64,000 nucleotides of DNA from Ilex aquifolium (Eukaryota > Streptophyta > Magnoliopsida > Aquifoliales > Aquifoliaceae): assembly GCA_951799425.1 (NCBI GenBank), contig OX637394.1:36678001-36742000 (forward strand), in the 5' to 3' direction. Position numbers and translations under genes: made by a program. Under the pieces are notes generated by a model. It saw nothing but the letters and a program-made list of their open reading frames with translations. It made no database searches and was not told where the DNA came from. The first letter of the stretch is position 1; each line of letters opens with the position of its first letter. This document shows positions 10,002 through 31,320 of this stretch, in pieces.

Positions 10002-11337
10002 ATGTTGTATCACATTTTCAGAGGCCTACCCCAATGGTACTCTAAACATTTGCAAGCTTCATATTTTGTTTAAAATAGTCTCTTTGCTTTTTTCTTCTTT
10101 TGGCAAAAAAGCCTCTTTACGTCGACACCCCAACAATAATATATAGGGAAAATTTCATCCACACTCCATGTAATTAGATCTAAATTTAATGACACTTTCT
10201 CTTAATTCTGAACTTTGCATCCCCTTCTGACTTATACTGTCGAATCATGGACATCCCTTAACAATAACTTTTATCTCTGACAGTAGATATAGTGCACCAT
10301 TTGACTACTTTTTTTTGAAAATATCAAAATTACCCTATGTTATATTAATAAACTAAAATGTCTCGGATCTGCACTTTATAAAGTTTAATTTTTTATTTTT
10401 TTGCTAAGTAGGATGATATATTTATATCTAATGAAATTATTTTCTACACAAAATAAAATCATTCAACATAATAAGGTTAAAAATGCATACAAACAAAAAA
10501 AATAAAAAAAAATAATTTTAACATTTTACCAGAAAATAAGGTTAATTATGTTCATTGTCAATTGATCTCAATAAATTTTTATCATTTTAAAACATTGTAT
10601 GATAACTTTGTTATAAATACCACCGAGAATATATATATACACATACATACATATATATTTTATCATATTATCACTCATTTGGTTACATAATTGAGTTTTT
10701 ATAATTTTTATAGTTAAAAATATTTTTTCTACAATAAAAATTACAATCGATAAAGTCAATGTCAAAGTCTCACCCATTTTCAACTCCTCAACTATCGTCT
10801 ATCCTCCACAACTTCACCTGACCATTTTTCATACATCACCCTTCACATATCAAATTTAAATATTATTTGATAAAATTTAATGTTAATTGAATAAATTTGG
10901 TGTTAATTTGATAAATTTAAATATTAATTTAGTGTTAATTTAATAAAATTAAATATTAATTTAGTGTTAGTTAGATAAAATTTAATATTAATTGAATAAA
11001 TTTGAATGTTGCTTTGATGAAATTGAATGTTAATTTGGTATTAAATTAAAGAAATGACATTAATTTGATGAGATTAAATGTTAAATTAGTAGAATTTAAT
11101 ATTTTATTTAATATAATTAAAATTTTAATTTGATAAAATTGATTGTCAATTTGGTGTTGATTTGATAAAATTAAATAATAGTTTAGTGTTAAATTAAAGA
11201 AATAATATTAATTAAATTAAATTAAATATCAATTTTGTGTTGATGAGATCGAACGTTAATTTAGTTTAAATTAAAGATATGATATTAATTTAAAAAATAT
11301 ATATATATTAAATTGTTGAACTTGAAGGTTAATATAA
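10002..11337. repeat. Gene-free AT-rich flank with degenerate minisatellite
   Basis: No gene is seen. Positions 10,045-10,140, and again 11,790-11,860, resemble 52,575-52,740 (GCAAGCTT...AAAATAGTCTCT...CAACAAT, then GACTACTT), marking an old duplication copy. From about 10,850 to 11,330 there are degenerate tandem units built on TTAATTTGATAAAATTAAAT; the same unit returns at 14,950-15,710. Confidence 0.6.
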
Positions 11338-11346
11338 TAGAAGTAA

Positions 11347-11518
11347 GGGAAATACTATGTATCCCAAATTTGTAACCCAAATTTCTATCCCAAATGAAGG
11401 GGGACCATTGGATGAGTGGGTCTCATTAACTTTTTTAAATGGGACCCACTGATCCAATGGTCTTCTTTCATTTGAGATACAAATTTGGGTTACAGATTTG
11501 GGTTACATAGCATTACTC
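11347..11518. mobile_element. Mutator-like MITE, 172 bp, with 9-bp TSD
   Basis: The two halves form a foldback: the left arm (ACTATGTATCCCAAATTT) pairs with the right arm (AAATTTGGGTTACATAG). Perfect 9-bp direct repeats TAGAAGTAA flank it at 11,338-11,346 and 11,519-11,527. A 9-bp duplication is the Mutator-like signature. It has no coding capacity. Confidence 0.8.
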
Positions 11519-12121
11519 TAGAAGTAAATGGGAATATAGTGAAATTTTAGAATTGGGAGGGGTATAGTTGAAGCTAGGCCTATTTATAGTGGGTGTAGAT
11601 GAAATTTATCCTATAAAATATTAAAAGGTATTTATGTGAAATAACATTCGTTGTTAAGTCGCAGACAATAACTGACATGGGATGTCAGTGAAATTTCAAA
11701 ATCGAGAAGAAGAGTCATTAAATTTAGACCTAACTACATGGAGTATAAATAAAATATTATCTAACATATATTCCATTACAATATTTTTTCTCATATGGTC
11801 CCCAAATTTTTGGCTCTTACGACTACTTTAACGAAAAAGAACACATTTGTCATTACGTAACTTATTAAATATCTATATAATAAAATACAATACAATTCAA
11901 ATCTCAAAAGATAAACAAAATAATTTTTGCTTTTAGTGATTGAGATCTCTTTAAATTTTATTTTACAGTTAATCCGACGACTAATATTAATACCACAAAT
12001 TTAATAGGAAAAATAAGTCATTAAAGGTGTGTTTGTGGTGACTTTTTAAAAACGTTTCTAGAACTTATAACTTTTCATAAGTATTTAAAAAAAAAAGTAG
12101 TGCTTGGAATCGTCCCACCAT

Positions 12122-13289
12122 CAGGGGCGGAGCCAGGAATTTTGGTCAGGGTGGGTACTTTAATTAAGCACTCTAATTTTTTTCCTCCTAACCAATCACA
12201 CTATATAGTAAATATTTAGCCGAAATTAATACAAAAAAATTCAGTTCAAGAACGAAAAAAAAATAAGAATCAAAATAAAATTATTGTGAAATATTAAATT
12301 CAATTTTTATTTAACCAAAAAAAATCCTAACAAAAAGACACAAAAAAAAAATTAGTACATTTTTAACCTAATTATATATTTCAATAAAATATAAATTTTT
12401 TTAAAATCTCTAAAATTTTGTATATGAATTAAATGTAAATTAATTTTTCACTAATTTTCTATTAATGCGCACAATCACAAGTCCGTAGTATAATTATTCT
12501 TTATTTAGTTGTAAATTTTGGTTGAGGTCATTATCATCCTATAGAGAAATTCCCTATTCAAAATAGTTTGAAATATTTTTGGATTACAACCTTTTGTCTT
12601 TTGTATACAATCGTATTTTATTAGGTTATAGACTACTATTACTTAAAAAATGGTAAATGAGAACTAAAAATTGTTCTTAAAAAGTAACGAATATTGTGTT
12701 AGATAAATAGAAATATTTTATATTCGTTAATATACAATTAAATCATTGATTCAATCCAAAACTAACATATTTATTTTAGAGGGTTAGTGGTCTACTAATT
12801 TATTGAAAAAAAGAGACTAGAACCACTGAAATTTTCAAAAATTTAGGGGGGCAAATATAATGTATAAAATAATTTTATGAGTCTTCGTCTAAGGTGGTCC
12901 AAAAGTGAGGGGGGCAAGTGACCACCCTGATCCCTATGTGTTTCTTATAAATGTTAGGTGATGTCTGTCAAGTGGGCCAAAAATTTATTTTTTAATGGTG
13001 TGCCAAAAGTTTTGTTTTTTAATAAGTTTGGGTGGATTGTGATAGGTCATAAATTTAATTTTTTAATAAGTTTGGGGAGATAGTGGTGGACGCAAATTTT
13101 TTTGTTTTAAATAAGCTTAATTTTCTATTTCTTTTGAGTAGATAATGTGGGTCTAACATTTTTATCTTTTTTTTTAGGTGGGCACAAATAATATATTATA
13201 CAAATATATAATATATATACATAACTAATAAAAAAAAAATTTGAGGGGGGGCACTTGCCCATCCTGGCCCATGCTTCCCTCCGCCCTTG
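12122..13289 (+). mobile_element. hAT-like non-autonomous element, CAGGGGCGGAG family copy 1
   Basis: Terminal inverted repeats are CAGGGGCGGAGCCAG and the complement of CAAGGGCGGAGGG. The flanking 8-bp duplications are CCCACCAT (12,114-12,121) and CCCACCAC (13,290-13,297), one mismatch. A second copy in reverse orientation is at 58,337-59,916. No coding sequence is seen. Confidence 0.8.
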
Positions 13290-14355
13290 CCCACCACCAC
13301 CGGTCCACAATCACTACCACCCCACCACCCACCACCACCACCCCCATCACCCCACCACCACCACCATCATCGCCACCACCCTATTACCGTTGCTGCCACC
13401 CTATCGCTGCCACCCTATCACCGCCACATCACCACCCCCACCGCCATCACCACCACTGTCGTCGCCACCCCACCACCACCTCTACTACAACCATCACCAC
13501 CACTACCGCCACCCCACCACTACGACCATCACCACCTCTACCGCCACCCTACCATTAACGTTATTGTCCCACCATCACTCCTACCACCACGATGCCCACC
13601 ACCTCACAACCACCCCTACGACCATTACTATTACCACCACCACCGTCACTACTGCCATCCCACCACCGCTGCCACTGCCACCCCCCCCCCCCCCACTAAC
13701 CCACCTCCACCACCATTGTCATCCATCACCGAATTAATACCATTATCGTCCACCGTCACCACACACCACCACCACCACCACCATCGTCATCTAATTCTTA
13801 TATTTATTACCACTATCACCATCATCCCACTACCACCGTTGCCCACCACCACCGACTACCACAACCCACCACTACTCATCGTCGCCCACCATCGCAACTA
13901 ACCACTGTTGCTCACTCCCAACACACCTACCACCATCAACCAACATCACCCATCATCGCTCATCACTGCCGCCACCCACTATCACCCACCCCTCATTACA
14001 CCTACCACCACCACCACCGTCATTCGTTATCACACATCACACTATCGCCCAGAAGTACCTATCGTCACCTACCACTACCTTCGTCATCGCCCACCACCAC
14101 AACCCCCCACCGCTACCACCACCGTCGTTGTTCCTCTACCACCACTGCCAACCACCATCACCGACGCCCACCACCACCGTTACTCATGACTGTCACTACT
14201 ACAATTGTCACCTAAAACCCACCACCACCATCATTGTTGCCAGTCATGACTTCCATCATCACCACGGTCATCGCCACCCACTACAACCATCACCATCTCC
14301 TACCACCACCATTACTGCCCACCACACTACCACCGCTCACACCTACTACAACTAG
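13290..14355 (+). repeat. CAC/CCA trinucleotide-rich tract
   Basis: About 1.07 kb consists almost entirely of degenerate CAC, ACC and CCA triplets. All three plus frames stay open for stretches, giving His/Pro/Thr-rich translations, but this is a compositional artefact and not coding. Its reverse-complement partner is the GTG tract at 18,095-18,512. Confidence 0.9.
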
Positions 14356-14490
14356 TGTTCAAATTCATTTATCGCTCATCTATGTTTGTGATTTGATTTT
14401 AGGTGTGAATACAAATATGTTTATTATTGATCATTTTTTTTATTATTTTTTGCTTTCAGGTACGGGTAATAACTAGTAATACTATACAAA

Positions 14491-15989
14491 GTTTCTCATT
14501 TATATTCAGTTCTAAAAAATGGCCCAAAATCTTATAATTCAAACAAAATAACAAGTGGGTTCTTGACTTTTAATCTGAATCATATTTGTGTTTATTGTTT
14601 AAGATCAATAATCGATGTTTTGGAGGTTGAACTTGAAAAAACGTTGTCATTTTTATTTTGGGTAAATTTCTCTCAGACCTCCTCTAATTTTAAAATATTG
14701 TTGCACACTTCTATAGTTTATACACATGTTTCAGAAATTACCTTTATCGTCTATGCCGTTACTAAAAAGTAACAAAACTTGTGATGTAATGACTTATTCT
14801 CTTATAAGTTACTTACTTTACTCCCAATCTATATATAGACCAAGATGGAATCAATATGAAAATTATAATATCTTCCTATTTAAAGTACCGGACATTGCTT
14901 ACTATTCCAATTTTCATATACAGTAGAAGTGTTGGTGTATATAAGACCAACACAACTTCAATATTAATTTGATAAAATTAAATATAAATTTGGTCTTAAT
15001 TTGATAAAATATAATATTAATTAAGTTTTAATTTGATAAAATCAAATGTTAAAGAAATAAAATAAAATATTTATTTGGTGATAAAATTCAAATTGATGAA
15101 AGTGAAGGTTAATTTGGTGTTGATTTGATGAAATTAAATTTTAATTTAGTGTTAAATTAATAAAATAAAGATATTTTGATAAAATTAAATATTAAATTGA
15201 TGAAATTAAATATTAATGTGATAAAACTAAATTTTAAATTGATGAAATCAAATACTAATATGGTGTTAATTTGAAAAAAAATGAATATTAATTGAATAAC
15301 ATGAATGTTGATTTGATAAAATTAAAGGTTAAATTGACATTGATTTGACAAAAAATGAATGTTAAATTAATAAAGTAATACTAATTTTAAGAAAATTAAT
15401 CTTAATTTGCTAAAATACAAGTTAATTTGATGTTAATTTTGTCGAATTAAATTTTCAATTAATAAAATTTTATGTTAATTGGATAAAATTGACTATTAAT
15501 TTGGAGAAATTGAATGTCATTTTGATGAAATTGAATGCTACTTTGATAAAATTAAAAGTCAATTTAGTGTGTTATTGATGAAATTAAATATTAATTTGGT
15601 GTTAAATTAATAAAGTAATATAAATTTGATAGAATTAAATTTTAAATTGATAAACTTAAATTTTAATTAAATAAAATTAAAAATTAATTTTTTGTTAATT
15701 TGTGAAATAATATTTCATATTTATATAATAAAATATCTATATTGTTTGTCTTGATTTTTTTGGCGGCTCAGATTGTTTGAGAATTATTGATCCAACGATC
15801 CTAATTGGACTTTCATTTTTTTTACAACTCTAAAACTCTCATCTTTCATTTAACTCTCCCTCTATCTCATACACTCAACTCTCTCTCTATCTCATATCTC
15901 TTTTAAATACACAATATATATATATATACATACATGTATATCTCTTCTATCTCTTAAACGTTTTAAACACACTCTCTCATCTCTTATAT

Positions 15990-16030
<41 letters not shown>

Positions 16031-17254
16031 ATTCATTCACTTTTGTGAGTGAATGTTTGTGTTAAATGTGTATTGTTATTTTCGGAACTTCTTTACTCAA
16101 AGTTTGCAACTTTAACATAATTTTATTATTGTTAAATGTACTATTGCTATTTTTGATACTTCTTTAATCATACGTTTGTATAATTTTGTAGATGAGAAAA
16201 TATTTAAATGTTAAAAAAAAAATTTCGCAGATTGTAGACATCCAAACTAAGCTAATCACTAAAACTAAAAAAATTCAAAACCAAGTTAATCATCAATAAA
16301 AAAAAAAACAGATTCAAAACCAAGCTAATTATTAATAAAAAAAATAACAATGAGCAATAAAAAAATAAGTGAAACCAATTTCACCAAAAAATAATATTCA
16401 AAACCAACTATAAATATTTTTTTTCCAAATTATAGACATTCAAACTCAAGCTAATCACCATTAAAAAAAAATAACAAAGCCAAATATTTGAGTAATTTTA
16501 TAGAATGAGAAAATATTTGAATGCTAAAAAAAAATTCCTCAGGTTGTAGACATTCAAAGCCAAATTGATCACCAATTAAAAAAAAAAACAAGTAAAACCA
16601 ATTGTACCAAAAAAAAACAAAAAAGACTCAAAGCCAAGTAATCACCAATAAAAAAAAAAAACAAGTGAAACCAATTGCACCAGAAAAATAAAAAAAAATA
16701 AAAATCAAAGTCAAGCTAATCACCAATAAAAAAAATAACAAGTGATACCAATTGCACCAAAAAAAATAAAAATAAAAATAAAAGTCAATCTAATCACCAA
16801 TAAAAATATAACAAGTGATACCAATTGCATAAAAAAAAAATAAACAAAAACAAAAAACCTCAAAGCCAAGTTAATCACCAATAAAAAAATAACAAGTGAT
16901 TGAGTTTATAATTATGTTGTGTTATTAGATTGAATGGTGACAATGGTGATAAATTTATATGCTTTATAAATGAGCAAGATTTTATTTATTGTTTAAAAAT
17001 TATAAATTTTATTAGATTCCATTAGTATTTTTTTTCCCGAGGTATTTGTACATGTGATGTTGTTTTGGAGAGTTTTTTTATATAATTTTGTGATAGTTCT
17101 ATTAATATGGAAGATATGATCGATAGTATATTTTGAGTCATTTTAAAAGAATTGGTATGAATGTTTTCGACCCATTTTCATTTTCAAGTTGGACAATTAC
17201 TTACGATTTTTTATGTGTTATATAGTGTTTTCAGGTACAGACAATGACTAGTAT
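14491..17254. repeat. Gene-free AT-rich spacer with minisatellites and a (CT)n run
   Basis: No gene is visible. It holds a short hairpin (GTGTTGGT...ACCAACAC, 14,931-14,956), degenerate TTAATTTGATAAAATTAAAT units (14,950-15,710), a (CT)n microsatellite at about 15,992-16,024, and a tandem minisatellite at about 16,220-16,905. The minisatellite unit is roughly 70 bp: CCAAGCTAATCACCAATA, a run of A, AACAAGTGATACC and AATTGCACC. Confidence 0.65.
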
Positions 17255-17655
17255 AATTACATCGAATCAATAACAAGTTAGGTGATTTATATCTATCCAT
17301 ATTGAACTTGTTAATAATAGAATGAAACAAATTGAAATTAAATTTGAATTAATGAATAATAAGTATCTTATCTTATCCGATTAACATGGTCGAATTTAGA
17401 TTGACATCAAACCTATTAACAATCCTAATAAAATGGAGGGAATAGCATAAGGTCCGGAGAAGATAAAGCAGGACAATCTATATAGCAATTGACAAATTAA
17501 AGTGAGATCTAAAGCCTTTCAATTTTAATTTTTTTAGTAAAGTTTGTCCCAGATCAATAATATATTATTTTTATTAATCGGGACTTATTAGTAGGCTCTA
17601 TATGAATATGGCCCTACTGTCTCATCACAATAATAGAATCCAATAGAATTGTAGT
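17255..17655 (+). repeat. Duplicated 5' flank, copy 1
   Basis: This block matches 29,050-29,450 (upstream of the pseudogene) with shared words such as GAACTTGTTAATAATAGAAT, GGAGAAGATAAAGCAGGACA and GGGACTTATTA, and more weakly 52,080-52,520. It belongs to the tandem duplication that made the two beta-glucosidase loci. Confidence 0.75.
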
Positions 17656-17959
17656 ATTAAAAGGTGGATTACAAAGTTATAACAAATTAAGATTCTCTAA
17701 GTCAACCCAGTATTTAGTTATAAAAAACACTCTGTATTATATATAGTCTTATTTTAAATTCTTATACAAATAATTCATTGGTTATCTAAATAACATACTA
17801 TATATGTACTATTAAACCGATTATAATATCACTTGAGAATATGATATTATAGTTCAATTCAAACGTATTAAGTTATAAATTTATTATTTTACCTAATAAA
17901 TAAACAAAAAAATTAATAATTATATAAAATTGATAATTTTTTAATCAATATGTAATTGT

Positions 17960-18745
17960 TGCTCTATTATCTTACTAGTTATTTTCTGTAGTAATAAAAA
18001 AAATGATCAATAATAAACATATTTGTATTCACACCCAAAATCAAATTACAAATATAAGAGAAAGAGAAAGAAATTTAAACACCCAGTTATAGTTGAAGCG
18101 AGCGGTGGTAGTGGTGGTGGACGGCAATGGGGGTGGTGGAAAATGGTGATGATTGTGATGGGTGACGACGATCGGTTATGATGGTGGCAGCCGTGAGGGC
18201 AATGGTAATGGTGGTGGTAGTAGGGATGATAGTGGGACTGTGGCGGTAGTGGTAAGGTGGCGGCAACGGTGGTGGTGGTGGGGGGGGGGGGTAGTGGGGA
18301 TGGTGGTGGTGGGGGTGGTGATAGTGGTGGTGGCAAGGTAGCGGTAGCACTGGTGGAGCGGTGGTGATGGTGGGGGTGGCGACAGTGGTAGTGGTTATTG
18401 TGGCAGAGGTGGTAGTGGGGTAGAGGCGGCGGCGATGGTATTGGTGGTGGTGGTGGTGATAGTGGTGATGGTGGTGGGGGTGGTGGTGGTAGTGGTGGTG
18501 GGGCGGTTCCAAACATTTTTTTTTTAAAAATATTTATGAGAAATTATAAGTCCTATAAACACTTTTAAAAAATTATCCAAAACACACCCTTAGAGACTTA
18601 TTTTTTTTATTAAATTTGGGGTATTAATATTAACCGTCGGATTAATTTTAAAGTAAAATTTAAAGAGATCTCAACCGCGAAAAACAAAAATCATTTTGTT
18701 TATTTTTTGAGATTTGAATTGTATTATACTTTATTATATAGATTT
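17960..18745 (-). repeat. Right arm of the large inverted repeat with GTG tract
   Basis: It is the reverse complement of the left arm (11,862-14,490, minus its hAT insertion). The GTG/GGT tract spans about 18,095-18,512. Comparison with the pseudogene's flank shows that roughly 17,655-18,885 is an insertion in the upstream region of gene 1, ending in CCAAACGAGCC, a transposon-like terminus. Apparent Pro/His-rich ORFs here are artefacts. Confidence 0.7.
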
Positions 18746-19015
18746 TTAATCAAGTGTCTTACCAAATACTGGATTACAATGCGTAATATTTTTTTCTCAT
18801 ATTTAATCTTATATTTTATCTACTTATACGGAATTAGTCTTTATTATCTAATACAATTCATTCTTTTACAATACAATAACCAAACGAGCCAAATAAATTT
18901 AAGGTGATTAAAAATTAATAAAATAAAATGATTTATGATTGGACCTACATCCGCAAATTATGTAGTACATGTGATCCACGATTTGGCCCAAGGGCCCCAC
19001 TAATTATTGTTGCCT

Positions 19016-19022
19016 TATAAAT
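19016..19022 (+). promoter_or_regulatory. TATA box of beta-glucosidase gene 1
   Basis: TATAAAT lies 40 bp before the start codon, with a very short leader. The pseudogene has TATAAAT in the matching place (29,868). GGGCCCCACTA upstream of both TATA boxes is conserved between the copies. Confidence 0.65.
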
Positions 19023-19061
19023 GGGCTGGTCTATGGTCTCACCTTACTACAAAAATAAAAA

Positions 19062-28209
<9,148 letters not shown>

Positions 28210-29940
28210 CTATACCAAGGACCATTTATCTTGTTTTCATCCCCATGTTCAATATCATCTTAGTAAACTGTTTCTTAATGTTGTTTTATGGCATGTAGGA
28301 TGTGCTTTTTGCACTTTTTTCAACGACAGTTTAAAGGTTCTTGAAACGTCTCTTCCAAATTTATAATGGTATTTTATCTAGCAAAAGAGCAAAAGAGCAA
28401 ACTTGAGCAAGTAAAGTAGCATCTGAAAGACTTTTATCTTATAGGTAATTTAGCATCACTAATGATGCTATCGAATCATAATTGCATGGTTCTCATTGTG
28501 TAGCTAACTTTAATGAAAATTTTGCTCTAAATTTTGCTCTAAATTTTGGTCCAGATTGAGAAAATCCGGATGCCCATTGTGTCACATGTGCGAAAGATGA
28601 AACAATCATCTATTATAGGCAACTTGAGGCCACATAACATAGCAATTGTCAATGGAACTTCTTTCCCACAATACTATTCTTTTGAACTTGTTTTTCAAAC
28701 TTCAGTCGTTTTCATGAAAGTGTGGGTTAAACCCACTTTTTTTTTTTTAGTGTAAAAGCGTAATAAGTTTAGAAAATAGGTAGATAGATAAATAAGATTG
28801 AAAACCATTGTAATCAAGTGAAAAAGCTCGAGAGATGAGGTCATATTTCTTAACTGAAAAAGTGAAATTTCTAATTGGAAATAGGAAATTAACTTAACCT
28901 TGTCGTAATCATGAGATAATCAACTAGTGAAGGGGGCATGGATCAGAGATGGGTGGAGCTTTGATGGAAGAATCGATGATAAGGAATGTTAAGGTTGGGA
29001 AAATCGACGGTAATGTGGGATGCAGACGAAGTTTGCACATTGTTTCATATATATAATTACATGGAATTAGTAACAGGTCGAGTGATTGTATATCCATATC
29101 GGACTTGTTAATAATAGAATTAGACAACTTCAAATAGAATTCGAATTACCGAATAAAAATTTTCTTATCATATCCAATTATCATGGTCAAATTTAGATTG
29201 AAATCAAACCCATTAACTACCGTAATAAAATGGAAGGACTAGCATAGGGCCTGGAGAAGATAAAGCAGGACAATCTATAATTTGACAAATTAACATAGGT
29301 GGGATCTTGAGCCTCTTAATTTCAATTTTGTAAAGTTTGGCCAGGTTCAATAATGTGCTATTTATTGATTGGGACTTATTAATAGGTTCCATATGACAAT
29401 ACTGTCTAATCACAATAATAGAACTCAATAAGTTTAAGATGATTAGATATGATTAATTTTTTTTAATTAAAAAAGCATATATAGGATCCCATCCGATGTA
29501 GAATTTCCATCATTATCTGACCATAACAACTCATATGTTTTGTGAAAGCCCTCCAAAGGGGCCTAGACAGAGAACTCACAGGTGCTCCTTAAAAATGACT
29601 TGACCTATAATCGGATATCAACTCTATCAAACCGCTGGAAACAATTGATAAACCTATTCTTTATGAATTGAACCTAAGACATAACTTTTACTTGCCTCAA
29701 GTAAAACCCTTAAGAAGGTGTTAAGCGTCAATAGACCAAACAACTTTGTGGTAATAAATTTTAGATTGATTGGACCCACATGCACAAATTAAACATGTGA
29801 TCCAAGATTTGCCTTGGGCCCCACTACTTTTTTACCGCAGGTAAGTGGACTCCACTAAATATTGCATTATAAATGTGCTGGTCCGTGCTCTCACTCTATT
29901 ACAAGACTGTTATCTGTATTATTCCAACCAAAATCAGAAA
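28210..29940 (+). repeat. Intergenic region between the beta-glucosidase copies (duplicated flanks)
   Basis: 28,440-28,650 matches 50,230-50,420 (GATTCTCATTGTGTAGCTTA-like, AACTTGAGGCCACA): the duplicated 3' flank. 29,050-29,450 is copy 2 of the 5' flank block seen at 17,255. A stretch at about 29,470-29,750 absent from the gene 1 flank may be a SINE-like insertion (contains a GGTTCAATTC box on the minus strand). TATAAAT at 29,868-29,874 is the former promoter of the pseudogene. No other gene is seen. Confidence 0.65.
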
Positions 29941-30038
29941 TGAAAATCATAACTACATTGATCTTCCTTATATTCTCACTATTTCTTGGTGAGTTTTCTG
30001 TTAAAGGCTTCTGCCAAACAGAGGAAAAAGGAACGTGC

Positions 30039-30455
30039 TCGGAATGCCGAGCTCAGTAGCTCGGGTTAGTTCCAACTCGACAGCTAACCACCCTAAGAAT
30101 TCTGGATCTCGGTAGAGTCTTGTCTCAAAAGGATTTTGACTAGTTCAACTCAATCTTTACTTCCACTTAGCCAGCAAAATTGGGTCAAGTAAGTGGAGTA
30201 ACCAACCCAACTTAAGTAGACAGAGTATGATCGGCTAACAACCTAATTATATGGACTATAAGTGGCGAGGCCATGAAGGAGATTGGGGTAAGTGAATCAA
30301 ACACAAATAAAAGCTTCCTCTGATCCCTAAAATATCTTCGATTGATTTTATCATCGGAGGGTTGACCCTCAGAGCTTCTCCGATTTTTGACTTGCATTTA
30401 CAGGTTCACAAGAAGATTGTCCTAGTTCGCTGTTGCATTTGAAGCTCGGTTGCAG
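30039..30455. other. Foreign segment replacing the end of exon 1 and intron 1 of the pseudogene
   Basis: Similarity to exon 1 stops after GGCTTC...GAGGAAAAAGGAA, and resumes at the acceptor GGTTGCAG before exon 2. The segment between, with CTCGGAATGCCGAGCTCAG near its start, has no match elsewhere in the window. The codons for HFPNDFLFGAATSSYQ are deleted. It may be a piece of an LTR or other element; not identified. Confidence 0.55.
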
Positions 30456-30532
30456 ATTGAAGGAGCATATCTCAAAGATGGAAAAAGTTTCATCAACTGG
30501 AATGTTTTTTGTCACATCGAAGGTAATAAAAT

Positions 30533-31266
30533 TGCCGGGACTTTAGGCGGTTCAGCAGCCTTGAGTTGACACGTGGACAGTTATAGCCGTTATGAATTGC
30601 AAATGGCGCCAGGCGAGGACGCCGAGGAGTTATGACATGGAAATGCCGAGCACCATTTATCGAGCCCAGCATTAAAGAGGATATGACAACTCATTAATGA
30701 CTACTTGAGTGACTGTGACAGGGCCATTAATGAGCCTCCGTGTCCTCGAGACCCGTAAAGACAATCATCATTACAAGGCATTAATTGCCATTACGCCGAC
30801 TCGTGGTCCTCGGCAAACTCCGAGGTGCTTATTCCCGAGTAGTTAACACTTGAGCGTAGGTGTAAATCACCGAGCAGAGGTTCTTAAATGATCGGTGATA
30901 GACAGTGAATGCTCGGAGGATCCCGAACACGGACTCACCCTACTGAGGGGGTTAATCTTGAGGGGATTTGACTGAATTTTCCTCATAATGCTTGGATATG
31001 AGAGCCATCCATTAAATGTTGAGATGAGACTCACGGACCCCCTAATCATTACTAGTTCAGGTAAAATACCCCTCAAGAAGTTGAACAAAGGTACACAAAC
31101 TAAATCCAAAAAATACACTGTGCTAATGTCTCCAATGCCGACTGACTTAAGCTTCGGAGGGGATTAGCCCGATGTTCACCCGGCCCCTTTCCTAACCTTT
31201 TAATTGTCTCAAGTTCATCATTCAGCAGGTCGTTATCTCTACTCATCTCAGGAATTCACCCGTGCA
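30533..31266 (+). repeat. 5' LTR of gypsy 2
   Basis: Begins TGCCGGGAC and ends CACCCGTGCA. Where the 3' LTR has a clear TATAAATA box (40,607), this copy reads GTAAAATACC (about 31,061-31,070), so its promoter looks disabled. Confidence 0.9.
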
Positions 31267-31269
31267 ATT

Positions 31270-31287
31270 TTGCGCCGTCTGTGGGAA
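31270..31287 (+). promoter_or_regulatory. Primer binding site of gypsy 2
   Basis: TTGCGCCGTCTGTGGGAA follows the 5' LTR after three bases; it is the same type as that of gypsy 1. Confidence 0.75.
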
Positions 31288-31320
31288 TACGAACTAGCTT
31301 TTCTCGTAACGAGGGTTTTA

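Larger units (their letters stand above)
11862..14490 (+). repeat. Left arm of a large inverted repeat
   Basis: The outer part (about 11,870-12,110, with ATCTATATAATAAA, GATTGAGATCTCTTTAAATT and GGTGTGTTTGTGG) is the reverse complement of 18,520-18,745. The inner part (14,350-14,490, GGTGTGAATACAAATATG) is the reverse complement of about 17,960-18,060. Between them lie a hAT insertion (12,122-13,289) and a CAC-rich tract. It appears to be one repeat family present twice in opposite orientation. Confidence 0.75.

Noticed and set aside
13241-14476. Several overlapping His/Pro/Thr-rich ORFs
   Set aside because: They occur in multiple frames over a CAC/CCA triplet tract; composition, not selection, keeps them open.
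18046-18516. Pro/His-rich ORFs on the minus strand
   Set aside because: Same triplet tract on the opposite strand; no start context, domain or conservation.
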